Part shown: positions 1 through 6,034 of the stretch, piece by piece
How positions within the stretch are numbered: the first letter of the stretch is position 1
Layout: every line of letters starts with the position of its first letter
Source of the DNA: a virus
IMG/VR virus record: IMGVR_UViG_3300043469_001905
Coordinates: 1-36,512 of that record
Strand: one strand, 5' to 3'
Length of the DNA: 36,512 nucleotides
The notes under the pieces: model-generated
Databases searched by the model: none
What the model saw: only the letters and a program-made list of their open reading frames with translations
What the model was told of the DNA's origin: nothing
Made by a program: the position numbers and the translations under genes

Positions 1-1
1 T

Positions 2-226
2 CAAATTGATTTCATAGGAAAGTCTTCTGTTACAGAAGGTGTTTCCACAACCATTACATACAAGGGATCTGTTAATGCAATTATTGATCAGGTCAGGGGA
101 GGCTTGGGTAGCGGGTGTTCTTATTCGGGGGTAGATAATCTATCATCCTTACATATACATTCAGAAGCTATTAAAGTTTCCCCATTAAGTGTAAATGAAT
201 CAAAACCCCACGCTCTGGTGGTATAA
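2..226 (+). CDS. IMP dehydrogenase / GMP reductase family, C-terminal fragment
   Basis: Only the last 74 codons are in the window; the 5' end is cut by the window edge. The readable part holds the family's C-terminal signature: a YKGSV block, then IIDQVRGGLGSGCSYSGV (the flap and phosphate-binding glycine region, usually VGGLRSGMGYCGA), then SPLSVNESKPHAL, matching the usual TxAGLRESHPHD ending. Enzymes of this family act on IMP, XMP or GMP in guanine nucleotide metabolism. The fragment cannot separate dehydrogenase from reductase. The flap lacks the usual Arg-Ser pair, so divergence is clear. It would supply or rebalance purines for phage DNA synthesis. Family call is strong, exact reaction open. 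Confidence 0.82.
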   Translation, partial: QIDFIGKSSVTEGVSTTITYKGSVNAIIDQVRGGLGSGCSYSGVDNLSSLHIHSEAIKVSPLSVNESKPHALVV

Positions 227-227
227 T
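219..227 (+). promoter_or_regulatory. Extended -10 promoter of a leaderless gene
   Basis: TGGTATAAT is an extended -10 (TGn plus TATAAT). The hexamer ends at 227 and exactly six bases (AATCTC) separate it from ATG 234, so the predicted transcript begins at the start codon. No ribosome binding site precedes ATG 234. The box overlaps the stop codon of the upstream gene. Confidence 0.6.
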
Positions 228-233
228 AATCTC

Positions 234-482
234 ATGTTTAATAAAATTTTTAAGAATAATTTTGCAAAAGTAACTAATGAAGATATGGTTCTCAACATTG
301 ATAAGTTAAGAGACTATGAAGGAATGGAAGTTTGCGGCACCCATCCAGAAAATAACTCAGTTTGCGTTAAGATAAATAGTAATCGTGGGCTAGAGCGCAG
401 AAAGTTTGAAAGATTTGTCAAGGACAATTGGGAGGGTAATGTAACCATTTGTGAAGATGGATGCATTGAGGTAAGCAAGTAA
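234..482 (+). CDS. Hypothetical protein, leaderless start
   Basis: 82-residue protein that I do not recognise. It is rich in Lys, Asn and acidic residues, with two Cys (MEVCGTHPE and VTICEDGC) and no membrane segment. An upstream in-frame ATG at 195 exists, but it overlaps the IMPDH/GMPR gene and has no Shine-Dalgarno. I chose ATG 234 because a perfect extended -10 sits six bases before it. Its last base overlaps the ATG of the next gene (TAATG), implying translational coupling. Confidence 0.6.
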   Translation: MFNKIFKNNFAKVTNEDMVLNIDKLRDYEGMEVCGTHPENNSVCVKINSNRGLERRKFERFVKDNWEGNVTICEDGCIEVSK

Positions 483-1594
483 TGCCCTGGGAAATTAAAC
501 AAAACTACGGTGGTTGTGCTGGGTATGCAGTAGTAAAACAAGGAACTACTGAGATCGAAGGGTGTCATTCTAGTCAGTCAGCAGCACAAGACCAAATGGC
601 AGCTTTGTATGCTTCCGAATCTGACAAGGCAGTAATTACAAATGAAGTTACTCCAAATAAATATCCTCAAGCAATAAAGCCAAAAAAGAAAAAAAGATTT
701 ACTGATTACGAAATGGTAAATAAAGCTGAACATATGAATCCTGAAGATCTTTTTAATCTTCTTGTTCCACAAGAGAAAGCTTTTTATAACTCTTTGATTA
801 GAATCGCTGAAGAGTATGGCCCATTCGATAAGGCATCTTCAGGTGTGTGGGTTGGATATGAGTTGCCTAATGAAAATGAAGTTGCAAATATAGGCGTCAA
901 GTGTGGAAACTGTGCCTTTCATTATGATAAAGCAGAAGGTACTTTAGGATGTAAACTGCTTTCCTTTGAAATACAAGAAAACTCAAAGTGTAGACTAGCA
1001 GCCATTCCAGATGGACTAGTAAATACAGAAATGGATGATAATATGAATGACAGCATGGATGACAGCATGGATGACAATATGAATGATAATATGGACATGG
1101 ACCACGACATGGATGACATGGGTAAGGCAGACTCTGTTCGTGTAGGACAAATGGTTTCCTGGAACTCAAGTGGCGGTAGGGCAACTGGTAAGGTAGAAAG
1201 AATTATTAGAGATGGTAAGTATAATGTTCCAAACTCAGACTTTACAATTACAGGTACTCCAGAAGCCCCAGCAGCAGTAATCAGACTATACAGAGATGGC
1301 AAGCCAACAGACACTAGAGTCGGTCACAAGGTAGGAACCCTTAGAGCTATGGGTAAGTCAATAGAAAACATTGATCTTATTAAAGAAGCTATTTCAGCAT
1401 GGGATACAGAAGAGATTGTTGACAACTCTCCAGTACTTGAAAGTGATAGCTCAGAAAAAATAGAAGTTCCAGAAGATCTTTCTTCAATTTTCTCTAATAT
1501 GCCAGCTCATGCAAAAAGAGTTAATACAAGAGGAAATGCCCCGATCTCACTAAATCTTTTCAGGAATGAAGAGCATGGCAGAAGAAACCTATAG
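482..1594 (+). CDS. Multidomain phage protein: N-terminal head-associated domain, Cys cluster, Met-Asp repeat, DUF2945/Tudor-like domain
   Basis: 370 residues in visible modules. Residues 1-48 (WEIKQNYGGCAGYAVVK...) resemble a short domain often attached to phage prohead-protease or capsid-associated proteins. Residues about 138-180 hold CGNCAFHYD...GCKLL...KCRLAAIPDGLV, four Cys that could bind metal. Residues about 184-214 are a low-complexity tract of MDD/MND units, mirrored in the DNA at 1031-1122. Residues about 219-295 (VGQMVSWNSSGGRATGKVERI...VGHKVGTLRAM) match the DUF2945 / hypervirulence-associated Tudor pattern. The C-terminus is acidic. A head-assembly role is inference from domain company; no catalytic residues were identified. 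Overlaps the next gene. Confidence 0.7.
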   Translation: MPWEIKQNYGGCAGYAVVKQGTTEIEGCHSSQSAAQDQMAALYASESDKAVITNEVTPNKYPQAIKPKKKKRFTDYEMVNKAEHMNPEDLFNLLVPQEKAFYNSLIRIAEEYGPFDKASSGVWVGYELPNENEVANIGVKCGNCAFHYDKAEGTLGCKLLSFEIQENSKCRLAAIPDGLVNTEMDDNMNDSMDDSMDDNMNDNMDMDHDMDDMGKADSVRVGQMVSWNSSGGRATGKVERIIRDGKYNVPNSDFTITGTPEAPAAVIRLYRDGKPTDTRVGHKVGTLRAMGKSIENIDLIKEAISAWDTEEIVDNSPVLESDSSEKIEVPEDLSSIFSNMPAHAKRVNTRGNAPISLNLFRNEEHGRRNL

Positions 1595-1952
1595 CCCAAC
1601 TGCTGGAATGAAAGCAGCAGCAAGGCGTGCCCTTAGATGGAAAGAAGAGGGCAAGGCTACAGGTGCTGGAACCCCTATTGGTTGGGGAAGAGCTTCAGAT
1701 ATTGTTGCAGGTAGGGCAATGTCTTTATCAACAGTAAAGCGAATGTACTCTTTCTTTGCTCGTCATGAAGTTGATAAAAAGGGAAAAGATTTTTATAATA
1801 CAAGCAATCCTTCTAATGGTCGCATTATGTGGGATGCCTGGGGTGGAGATGCAGGGTTTTCTTGGTCTCGTGCCATAGCTAATAGAGAATCAAAAAAACA
1901 TGTTTGGATTGACTCACCATTCTCTTTTGAAAAATACTTGACAAAAGAGTAA
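1575..1952 (+). CDS. Conserved phage protein of the head-protease neighbourhood
   Basis: 125 residues. The stretch from SPTAGMKAAARRALRWKEEG through SLSTVKRMYSFFARHEVDKK to GRIMWDAWGGDAGFSWS is a recognisable conserved module, seen alone or fused to prohead-protease-like proteins in many phages. Its function is unknown. It is basic at the N-terminus, has three conserved-looking Trp, and no catalytic motif is apparent. The start is ATG 1575 (an ATG at 1566 is also possible); both lie inside the previous gene, so the pair is coupled. The end overlaps the -35 of the next promoter. Confidence 0.7.
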   Translation: MAEETYSPTAGMKAAARRALRWKEEGKATGAGTPIGWGRASDIVAGRAMSLSTVKRMYSFFARHEVDKKGKDFYNTSNPSNGRIMWDAWGGDAGFSWSRAIANRESKKHVWIDSPFSFEKYLTKE

Positions 1953-1966
1953 AAAAAAGATATTAT
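1938..1966 (+). promoter_or_regulatory. Sigma70-type promoter
   Basis: TTGACA (1938-1943), 17-base spacer, TATTAT (1961-1966). It is followed by AAGGAG at 1978-1983 and ATG 1989. The -35 lies inside the end of the upstream gene. It should drive the run of small genes from 1989 to SSB. Confidence 0.75.
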
Positions 1967-1988
1967 ATATCTAACTAAAGGAGATGTA

Positions 1989-2129
1989 ATGGATGAAGGA
2001 CAGCACAGTAATCTACAAAGCATGGTTAAGCATAGTCGCAATAAACGTAATAAATTTGAGCATGATTTTGTTTACGATCAAATCACGCCTGAATCCATCC
2101 TTAAAGGCTCTAAAGCAAGAGTCAAATAG
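1989..2129 (+). CDS. Small basic hypothetical protein
   Basis: 46 residues (MDEGQHSNLQSMVKHSRNKR...), hydrophilic and Lys/Arg-rich. It lies directly behind a consensus promoter and an AAGGAG ribosome site five bases before the ATG. An alternative ATG at 1993 opens another frame that fuses to the next gene and would add a hydrophobic N-terminus. I prefer this frame because its third codon positions are AT-rich like the neighbours, while the alternative is nearer 50% GC there. Unknown function. Confidence 0.6.
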   Translation: MDEGQHSNLQSMVKHSRNKRNKFEHDFVYDQITPESILKGSKARVK

Positions 2130-2133
2130 AATT

Positions 2134-2427
2134 ATGTCCATCCAGAACAGGAACATTGGAATGGAACCAATGATTCATGACCTTGAAGCAATTTTCAATG
2201 ACAACTCTCCAAAAAGTCAACTAGATAGAATAAGGAGAAAAAATACTATTCGTGTCGCAATATTAGAAAGAAAAGCATATTGGGTTCATGATAATATTTT
2301 TTACGAAGCAGAAGTTGTAAACGGGCAAATTAATAATGAAAATGCCAAGCCAATAGATGCACATTCTTTGACTCAAAGAGACCTAAACAGACTGTTAATG
2401 ATCCTTGACAGCATGAAAGAGGGCTAA
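2134..2427 (+). CDS. Hypothetical protein, paralogue of the next gene
   Basis: 97 residues. The C-terminal half (ERKAYWVHDNIFYEAEV...AKPIDAHSLTQRDLNRLLMILDSMKEG) lines up with the next gene's NKMAYWKQKDSLMRAP...LPSEIMEIIAGLEK, so the two are probably duplicated copies. If translation began instead at ATG 1993 the product would be 144 residues and gain a possible membrane helix like that of its neighbour; codon use argues against it. Function unknown. Confidence 0.6.
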   Translation: MSIQNRNIGMEPMIHDLEAIFNDNSPKSQLDRIRRKNTIRVAILERKAYWVHDNIFYEAEVVNGQINNENAKPIDAHSLTQRDLNRLLMILDSMKEG

Positions 2428-2429
2428 TT

Positions 2430-2723
2430 ATGACCCCCATGTTTTTAATATGGATTCCCATCGCTATTACACAGATTATACTTTTTAGTATTTTTCTTTT
2501 TAAATGCAAGAATAGTGAACAGGTAGTAGAAGAAACTATTGACATCATACCCATTTATGTATATAATAAGATGGCGTATTGGAAACAAAAAGATAGTCTT
2601 ATGAGAGCACCCTACAGGAACTCCTCAGTAGACGTTGATAGTGGATCTAAAGTTGACGAACTCAACTCTGATTTACTACCGTCTGAAATTATGGAAATTA
2701 TTGCAGGACTAGAGAAAGTATAA
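2430..2723 (+). CDS. Small membrane-anchored protein
   Basis: 97 residues with one N-terminal hydrophobic helix (about residues 4-24, MFLIWIPIAITQIILFSIFLF) followed by a soluble tail. The tail shares the K-x-AYW motif and Leu-rich ending with the preceding protein. It probably sits in the host membrane with its C-terminus in the cytoplasm. It starts two bases after the previous stop, so the two are likely co-translated. No known family recognised. Confidence 0.65.
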   Translation: MTPMFLIWIPIAITQIILFSIFLFKCKNSEQVVEETIDIIPIYVYNKMAYWKQKDSLMRAPYRNSSVDVDSGSKVDELNSDLLPSEIMEIIAGLEKV

Positions 2724-2725
2724 AA

Positions 2726-3073
2726 ATGATTATTGCAGTTGAGGGAACCAAGGGTTTTACAGACTATGAAACATTCATGAGAGCTATGGGTGTAGCACTT
2801 TCACAGCCTAATAATGAAAACGTTATAGAGGTATGGTCTGCTGGACCACATAAGATTAATAGCTTTACTGCTGCCTTTTGTAACTCTGCAGAGAATTATC
2901 TAAAACAAAAAGGGTTCAAAGTTATTTTTAAAAAATTGCCAGCAAGTTATATATCTGAGAATATATCTTACGTTTCTTATTTTGCCCACTTTGCAAATAA
3001 AAATGACAAGCCTTCACGAATTACCGCTGAAGCAGAACTTGCTGGAATTGAAGTAGGGATCTTTAGATCATAA
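2726..3073 (+). CDS. Rossmann-like phage protein (SLOG/DUF2493-like guess)
   Basis: 115 residues. It opens with a beta strand and loop, MIIAVEGTKGFTDYETFMRAMG, followed by alternating strands and helices (VIEVWSAGPHKINSFTAAF). This resembles small nucleotide-binding SLOG/DUF2493 proteins, and similar EGTKGF-DY proteins are common in phages. Ligand unknown. The stop overlaps the next ATG (TAATG). The fold call is from pattern only. Confidence 0.55.
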   Translation: MIIAVEGTKGFTDYETFMRAMGVALSQPNNENVIEVWSAGPHKINSFTAAFCNSAENYLKQKGFKVIFKKLPASYISENISYVSYFAHFANKNDKPSRITAEAELAGIEVGIFRS

Positions 3074-3444
3074 TGCTATCAAACAAAGATGTTTCATTTC
3101 TTAACATGGCTAGATACTTTGCTGAGAAATCTGAGGAAAACAAAAAGCATGGAGCAATCATTGTAAAGTCTGGTCGTGTTGTTGGTACAGGATTTAATAG
3201 ATTTAAGAATCACCCTCACAACATTCCAGAAGAACTTATCAAGGTTCATTGCTCCAGACATGCTGAGGAAGTTGCCTTGCGTGAAGCAGGTAGCAATTCT
3301 AGAGGAGCCATTCTTTATGTTGCAAGGGTTAATCGGCAGGGTATAGACAGGAATAGTAAACCATGTTGTGTCTGCAACGAGCTTATTAAAAGCTCTGGTA
3401 TAAAGAAAGTAATACATACAATAGAGGAAATTTATGAGTCTTAA
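3073..3444 (+). CDS. Cytidine/deoxycytidylate deaminase family enzyme
   Basis: 123 residues. The zinc-deaminase signatures are clear: the HAE motif in CSRHAEEVALREA (about residues 59-62) with the catalytic Glu, and the paired Cys in KPCCVCNELIKSSGIKKV (about 98-101) that complete the zinc site. Size and order fit dCMP/cytidine deaminases, which convert dCMP to dUMP or cytidine to uridine. dUMP is the substrate of ThyX, which is encoded at 27331-28059, so a dTMP supply route is plausible. The target may instead be another nucleotide. Confidence 0.85.
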   Translation: MLSNKDVSFLNMARYFAEKSEENKKHGAIIVKSGRVVGTGFNRFKNHPHNIPEELIKVHCSRHAEEVALREAGSNSRGAILYVARVNRQGIDRNSKPCCVCNELIKSSGIKKVIHTIEEIYES

Positions 3445-3706
3445 CACCTGGTCTCTTATAGTCTTTGGAGCAGTTGCACTTTTATACATAATGGTGTACT
3501 CTTCAATGTTTCAAAAATCAAGTATTAAAAAGTTCGTCCTGTTAATAATAGCGTGGGTTATTCATATGGTTACTATCTTGTGGTACGGAATTGCTACCAA
3601 TCAGATAGGTTTTATCTTATGGTTTGCCCTAGAGCTACTGGTGATATATTTTGTATATGTCATAACTGGAAAGGTATTCAACAATGATAGTATCCAATCA
3701 GAATGA
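3434..3706 (+). CDS. Small integral membrane protein (three helices)
   Basis: 90 residues with three hydrophobic segments at roughly 6-24, 34-52 and 58-80, separated by short polar loops. A short charged tail (NNDSIQSE) ends the protein. It overlaps its upstream neighbour by 11 bases and its downstream neighbour by 23. No family recognised. It could be a holin-like or superinfection-related membrane protein, but nothing in the sequence decides this. Confidence 0.65.
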   Translation: MSLNTWSLIVFGAVALLYIMVYSSMFQKSSIKKFVLLIIAWVIHMVTILWYGIATNQIGFILWFALELLVIYFVYVITGKVFNNDSIQSE

Positions 3707-3896
3707 TGCTGAAGAGATTGTAAGTAAAAACTCTAGCTTATCTTGGGATGGGTGGGATATAATTCACCTTGTAAAAGATGACTATGCAGAGTACTTGCAT
3801 GTAGGATTCTTTGATAAGTCAACGATGCAGTGGTATAGGAAAACAGTTTACCCATGCATCGATCAGGGTTGGGATCTTCCTGAGTCGGTGATGTGA
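3684..3896 (+). CDS. Conserved phage hypothetical protein
   Basis: 70 residues. It is acidic with several aromatic residues (SLSWDGWDIIHL, MQWYRKTVYPCIDQGWDLPESVM). The LSWDGW motif and a terminal W-x-LP recur in phage proteins of this size, with no assigned function. It overlaps both neighbours by a few bases, typical of a coupled operon. Confidence 0.6.
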   Translation: MIVSNQNDAEEIVSKNSSLSWDGWDIIHLVKDDYAEYLHVGFFDKSTMQWYRKTVYPCIDQGWDLPESVM

Positions 3897-4183
3897 TGCC
3901 TAAAAAAGATTGGAAGCTAGACGCAAAATGTTTAAACTTAGATACAAACTTCTTCTTTGATAAATATGAAGAGGACCTTGATTTAAGACAAGCAATAGAT
4001 TCTTTATGTCAAAGTTGTCCTGTACAAAGGCAGTGCCTTGCAAGTGCCATTAGTAGGCAAGAGTGGGGAGTCTGGGGAGGGGTTTACTTTGAAAAGGGTA
4101 AGATATCAAAAGAATTTAACAATCATAAAGACAAGAATAAATGGTTTAATGTTTGGTCATCTATAACTATGGAGACAAAATGA
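3896..4183 (+). CDS. whiB: WhiB-family iron-sulfur transcription regulator
   Basis: 95 residues. The four cluster-binding Cys are present: one at about residue 13 (DAKCLNLD), then C-P-V-x-x-x-C with a preceding Cys (LCQSCPVQRQCLA, about 38-47), followed by the diagnostic turn GVWGGVYF. WhiB-like proteins bind a 4Fe-4S cluster and modulate sigma factor activity, and are confined to Actinobacteria and their phages, so this gene is the best host marker in the window. The basic DNA-binding tail after GVWGG is short and Lys/Asn-rich. GTG 3893 is an alternative start. Confidence 0.9.
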   Translation: MPKKDWKLDAKCLNLDTNFFFDKYEEDLDLRQAIDSLCQSCPVQRQCLASAISRQEWGVWGGVYFEKGKISKEFNNHKDKNKWFNVWSSITMETK

Positions 4184-4479
4184 TTTATACATTGGCTATG
4201 CAAAAAGCAGTAAGATCAATTAAACCACCACATGAATTCGTAATCGACATAGTTGAGTACGATCTTGACCCAAGGAACAGATTCATTGCAGTCAGGTTCT
4301 ATGAGTCACAATGGGGCTATTACAACGAATCAGAAAGAATTCGTTGTGTAGCTTATTTAGAAAAAATAAGAAAAGCCTTGACTTCTTTCGGAGTTAAGGT
4401 TACACTAGAGCCAGTCATTGATACTGGTGACACACTACCAAGTAAATTAAAAACTAGAGGAAATGGATTCTTAAAATGA
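4180..4479 (+). CDS. Hypothetical protein between whiB and ssb
   Basis: 99 residues starting at ATG 4180, which overlaps the whiB stop (ATGA) and has GGAG upstream. Mixed charge, no membrane segment, no motif I can assign (FVIDIVEYDLDPRNRFIAVRFYESQWG...). It overlaps ssb by four bases, so it is probably co-translated with it. Function unknown. Confidence 0.65.
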   Translation: MIYTLAMQKAVRSIKPPHEFVIDIVEYDLDPRNRFIAVRFYESQWGYYNESERIRCVAYLEKIRKALTSFGVKVTLEPVIDTGDTLPSKLKTRGNGFLK

Positions 4480-4868
4480 GTATGATTACGGTAATTGGAA
4501 ATCTAGTAGCAGATCCAGAAACAAAGGATGCTGGGGGCCATAAGCTTGCTAAGCTTAGGATTGCAAGCAACGAGCGTATCAAGGATGCTAACGGTGAATG
4601 GAAGGACTCTGACACTACATACATTGATGTTACTTGTTGGAGGAAGCTTGCTGAAGGCTCTGTGTCACTTAAGAAAGGGCAGAGGGTCATTGTTCATGGA
4701 AAGCTAAAGGGCCGATCATTTCAGCGTAAAGATGGAACAAATGGTTACGCTTATGAAATTGAGGCAACAGACGTTGGTCCATCAATAATCTCTAGGGGAA
4801 GCGACAATGCTTCCTCAACATTAAAGTCGGAAGTCATGCCAGACATAGACAACCCCTGGGGTGAGTAG
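4476..4868 (+). CDS. ssb: Single-stranded DNA-binding protein
   Basis: 130 residues. The OB-fold start MSMITVIGNLVADPETK, the TYIDVTCWRKLAE strand and KKGQRVIVHGKLKGRSFQ are hallmarks of bacterial SSB. A short linker leads to an acidic tip ending DIDNPWGE, which resembles but does not match the bacterial DDIPF recruitment tail. The protein coats single-stranded DNA during replication and recombination; the altered tip may serve phage partners. Overlaps upstream gene by ATGA and downstream gene by TAGTG. Confidence 0.92.
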   Translation: MSMITVIGNLVADPETKDAGGHKLAKLRIASNERIKDANGEWKDSDTTYIDVTCWRKLAEGSVSLKKGQRVIVHGKLKGRSFQRKDGTNGYAYEIEATDVGPSIISRGSDNASSTLKSEVMPDIDNPWGE

Positions 4869-5044
4869 TGGTAGGTCCAGACGAAGCTGATCGTTTGGAA
4901 AGGTCCTTTACTGCAGCCTCTAGTAACTTGAGAAAGTCTCTAGGAGGAAAGCCAGGGGATTCAAGTGAAAAAGTTTATTCAATTGAATATCAAGCGTTGG
5001 TAAAGGCAGGGCTAAGACCTCAGCTAAGAAAGAAATACCGATAG
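4868..5044 (+). CDS. Small basic protein behind ssb, GTG start
   Basis: 58 residues from GTG 4868, which overlaps the last base of the ssb stop. Composition is basic, ending YQALVKAGLRPQLRKKYR, with an acidic start VVGPDEADRLERS. A hairpin terminator follows seven bases after the stop, which supports it as the last gene of the operon. No homologue recognised. It may assist ssb, judging only from coupling. Confidence 0.6.
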   Translation: MVGPDEADRLERSFTAASSNLRKSLGGKPGDSSEKVYSIEYQALVKAGLRPQLRKKYR

Positions 5045-5050
5045 TATTGT

Positions 5051-5074
5051 GGGCAGGTCAGAAATGATCTGCCC
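5051..5074 (+). terminator. Hairpin terminator with GAAA loop
   Basis: A 10-bp stem GGGCAGGTCA / TGATCTGCCC (one G-U pair) closed by a GAAA tetraloop, with a weak U-rich tail (CTTTACT). It ends the ssb operon. The terminator at 34894 has the same design. Confidence 0.7.
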
Positions 5075-5082
5075 CTTTACTG

Positions 5083-5088
5083 TATAAT
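5083..5088 (+). promoter_or_regulatory. -10 box of the sugar-cassette promoter
   Basis: TATAAT directly after the terminator, with no good -35. The transcript would start near 5095 and carry a GGGAG-type ribosome site before ATG 5112. Probably the promoter of the surface-sugar cassette. Confidence 0.4.
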
Positions 5089-5111
5089 TAACAATAAACA
5101 AGGGAGCTATT

Positions 5112-5390
5112 ATGGAAATTGAAAAAAAGTGTGACATCATTGAAGAGTTTATCAGAGAACATTTCTTAAAAAATATCTTCATTGATGATGCAGAAGTTGA
5201 AGATTTTATTTCATACAACAACCTTGGAATACCCCTTGCACAATCAGTATCCTATAAACTTGCCGACCCAACATTAGAGGGTTTATCTTTAATTGAAGAA
5301 ACTTGGCAATTCCTTTGTAGCTTGTTTGCGGTAGACCCAGATGGGGAATATGAAGACCTTGATGAATTCTTAGGGAGTGAAGAAAATTGA
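5112..5390 (+). CDS. Acidic hypothetical protein
   Basis: 92 residues, strongly acidic (ends EYEDLDEFLGSEEN), mostly predicted helix by eye. First gene after the ssb terminator, with AGGGAG upstream. It overlaps the glycosyltransferase start by four bases, so it belongs to that operon. Function unknown. Confidence 0.6.
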   Translation: MEIEKKCDIIEEFIREHFLKNIFIDDAEVEDFISYNNLGIPLAQSVSYKLADPTLEGLSLIEETWQFLCSLFAVDPDGEYEDLDEFLGSEEN

Positions 5391-6034
5391 GTGAAATACC
5401 TTTTACCTTTGGAATAATAACTGTCTATGAAGATAAGGCCAGACTTCAAGAGATAATATTGTCCATTCGTAATCTTAATATCCCTGAGTATGAAATTATC
5501 TTTGTTGGCGGTGGAGACTCAAGCGGTATTGATGGAGAAGATATTCGTATCATAGACTTTGATGAAAATGAAAAACCAAAGTGGATTACTCGTAAGAAAA
5601 ATATTATAGTCCAGAATGCTAGATATGATAACGTAGTTCTTCTGCATGACTACCATGTCTTTGACCCAGGTTGGTACGAAGCTTTTAAAACTTTTGGAAT
5701 AGACTGGGATATTTGTTCTTGTCCACAGTATTTAATTACTGGTTCTCGTAATCCTATGGACTGGTCCCTATGGGATAAACCTGGACATGGAAGAGCTTGG
5801 TCTCTTAATTATAATGATTGGTCACAAACACAATACATGTATATTTCTGGAGGGTTTTTTATGGTGAAGAGGCATGTCATGATAGAGGAACCCCTTGATG
5901 AATCCCGTGGATGGAATGAAGAAGAGGATGTGGAGTGGTCAATGCGTGTTCGTAATAAATATGTTATGAAATGTAATGAAAATTCAATTGTTAGGCATAA
6001 CAAGTGGCATAGACATGCGGGACCACCACGATGA
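5387..6034 (+). CDS. GT-A type glycosyltransferase (family 2-like)
   Basis: 215 residues from TTG 5387, overlapping the previous stop, with AGGGAG nine bases upstream. The N-terminus FTFGIITVYEDKARLQEIILSI and the YEIIFVGGGDSSG block match the GT-A nucleotide-sugar fold. LLHDYHVFDPGWYEAF sits where the metal-binding DxD normally lies (here DYH). ISGGFFMVKR followed by GWNEEEDVEWSMR is the usual acceptor-site and E-D catalytic region. It should transfer a sugar from a nucleotide donor; the acceptor is unknown. Confidence 0.8.
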   Translation: MSEIPFTFGIITVYEDKARLQEIILSIRNLNIPEYEIIFVGGGDSSGIDGEDIRIIDFDENEKPKWITRKKNIIVQNARYDNVVLLHDYHVFDPGWYEAFKTFGIDWDICSCPQYLITGSRNPMDWSLWDKPGHGRAWSLNYNDWSQTQYMYISGGFFMVKRHVMIEEPLDESRGWNEEEDVEWSMRVRNKYVMKCNENSIVRHNKWHRHAGPPR

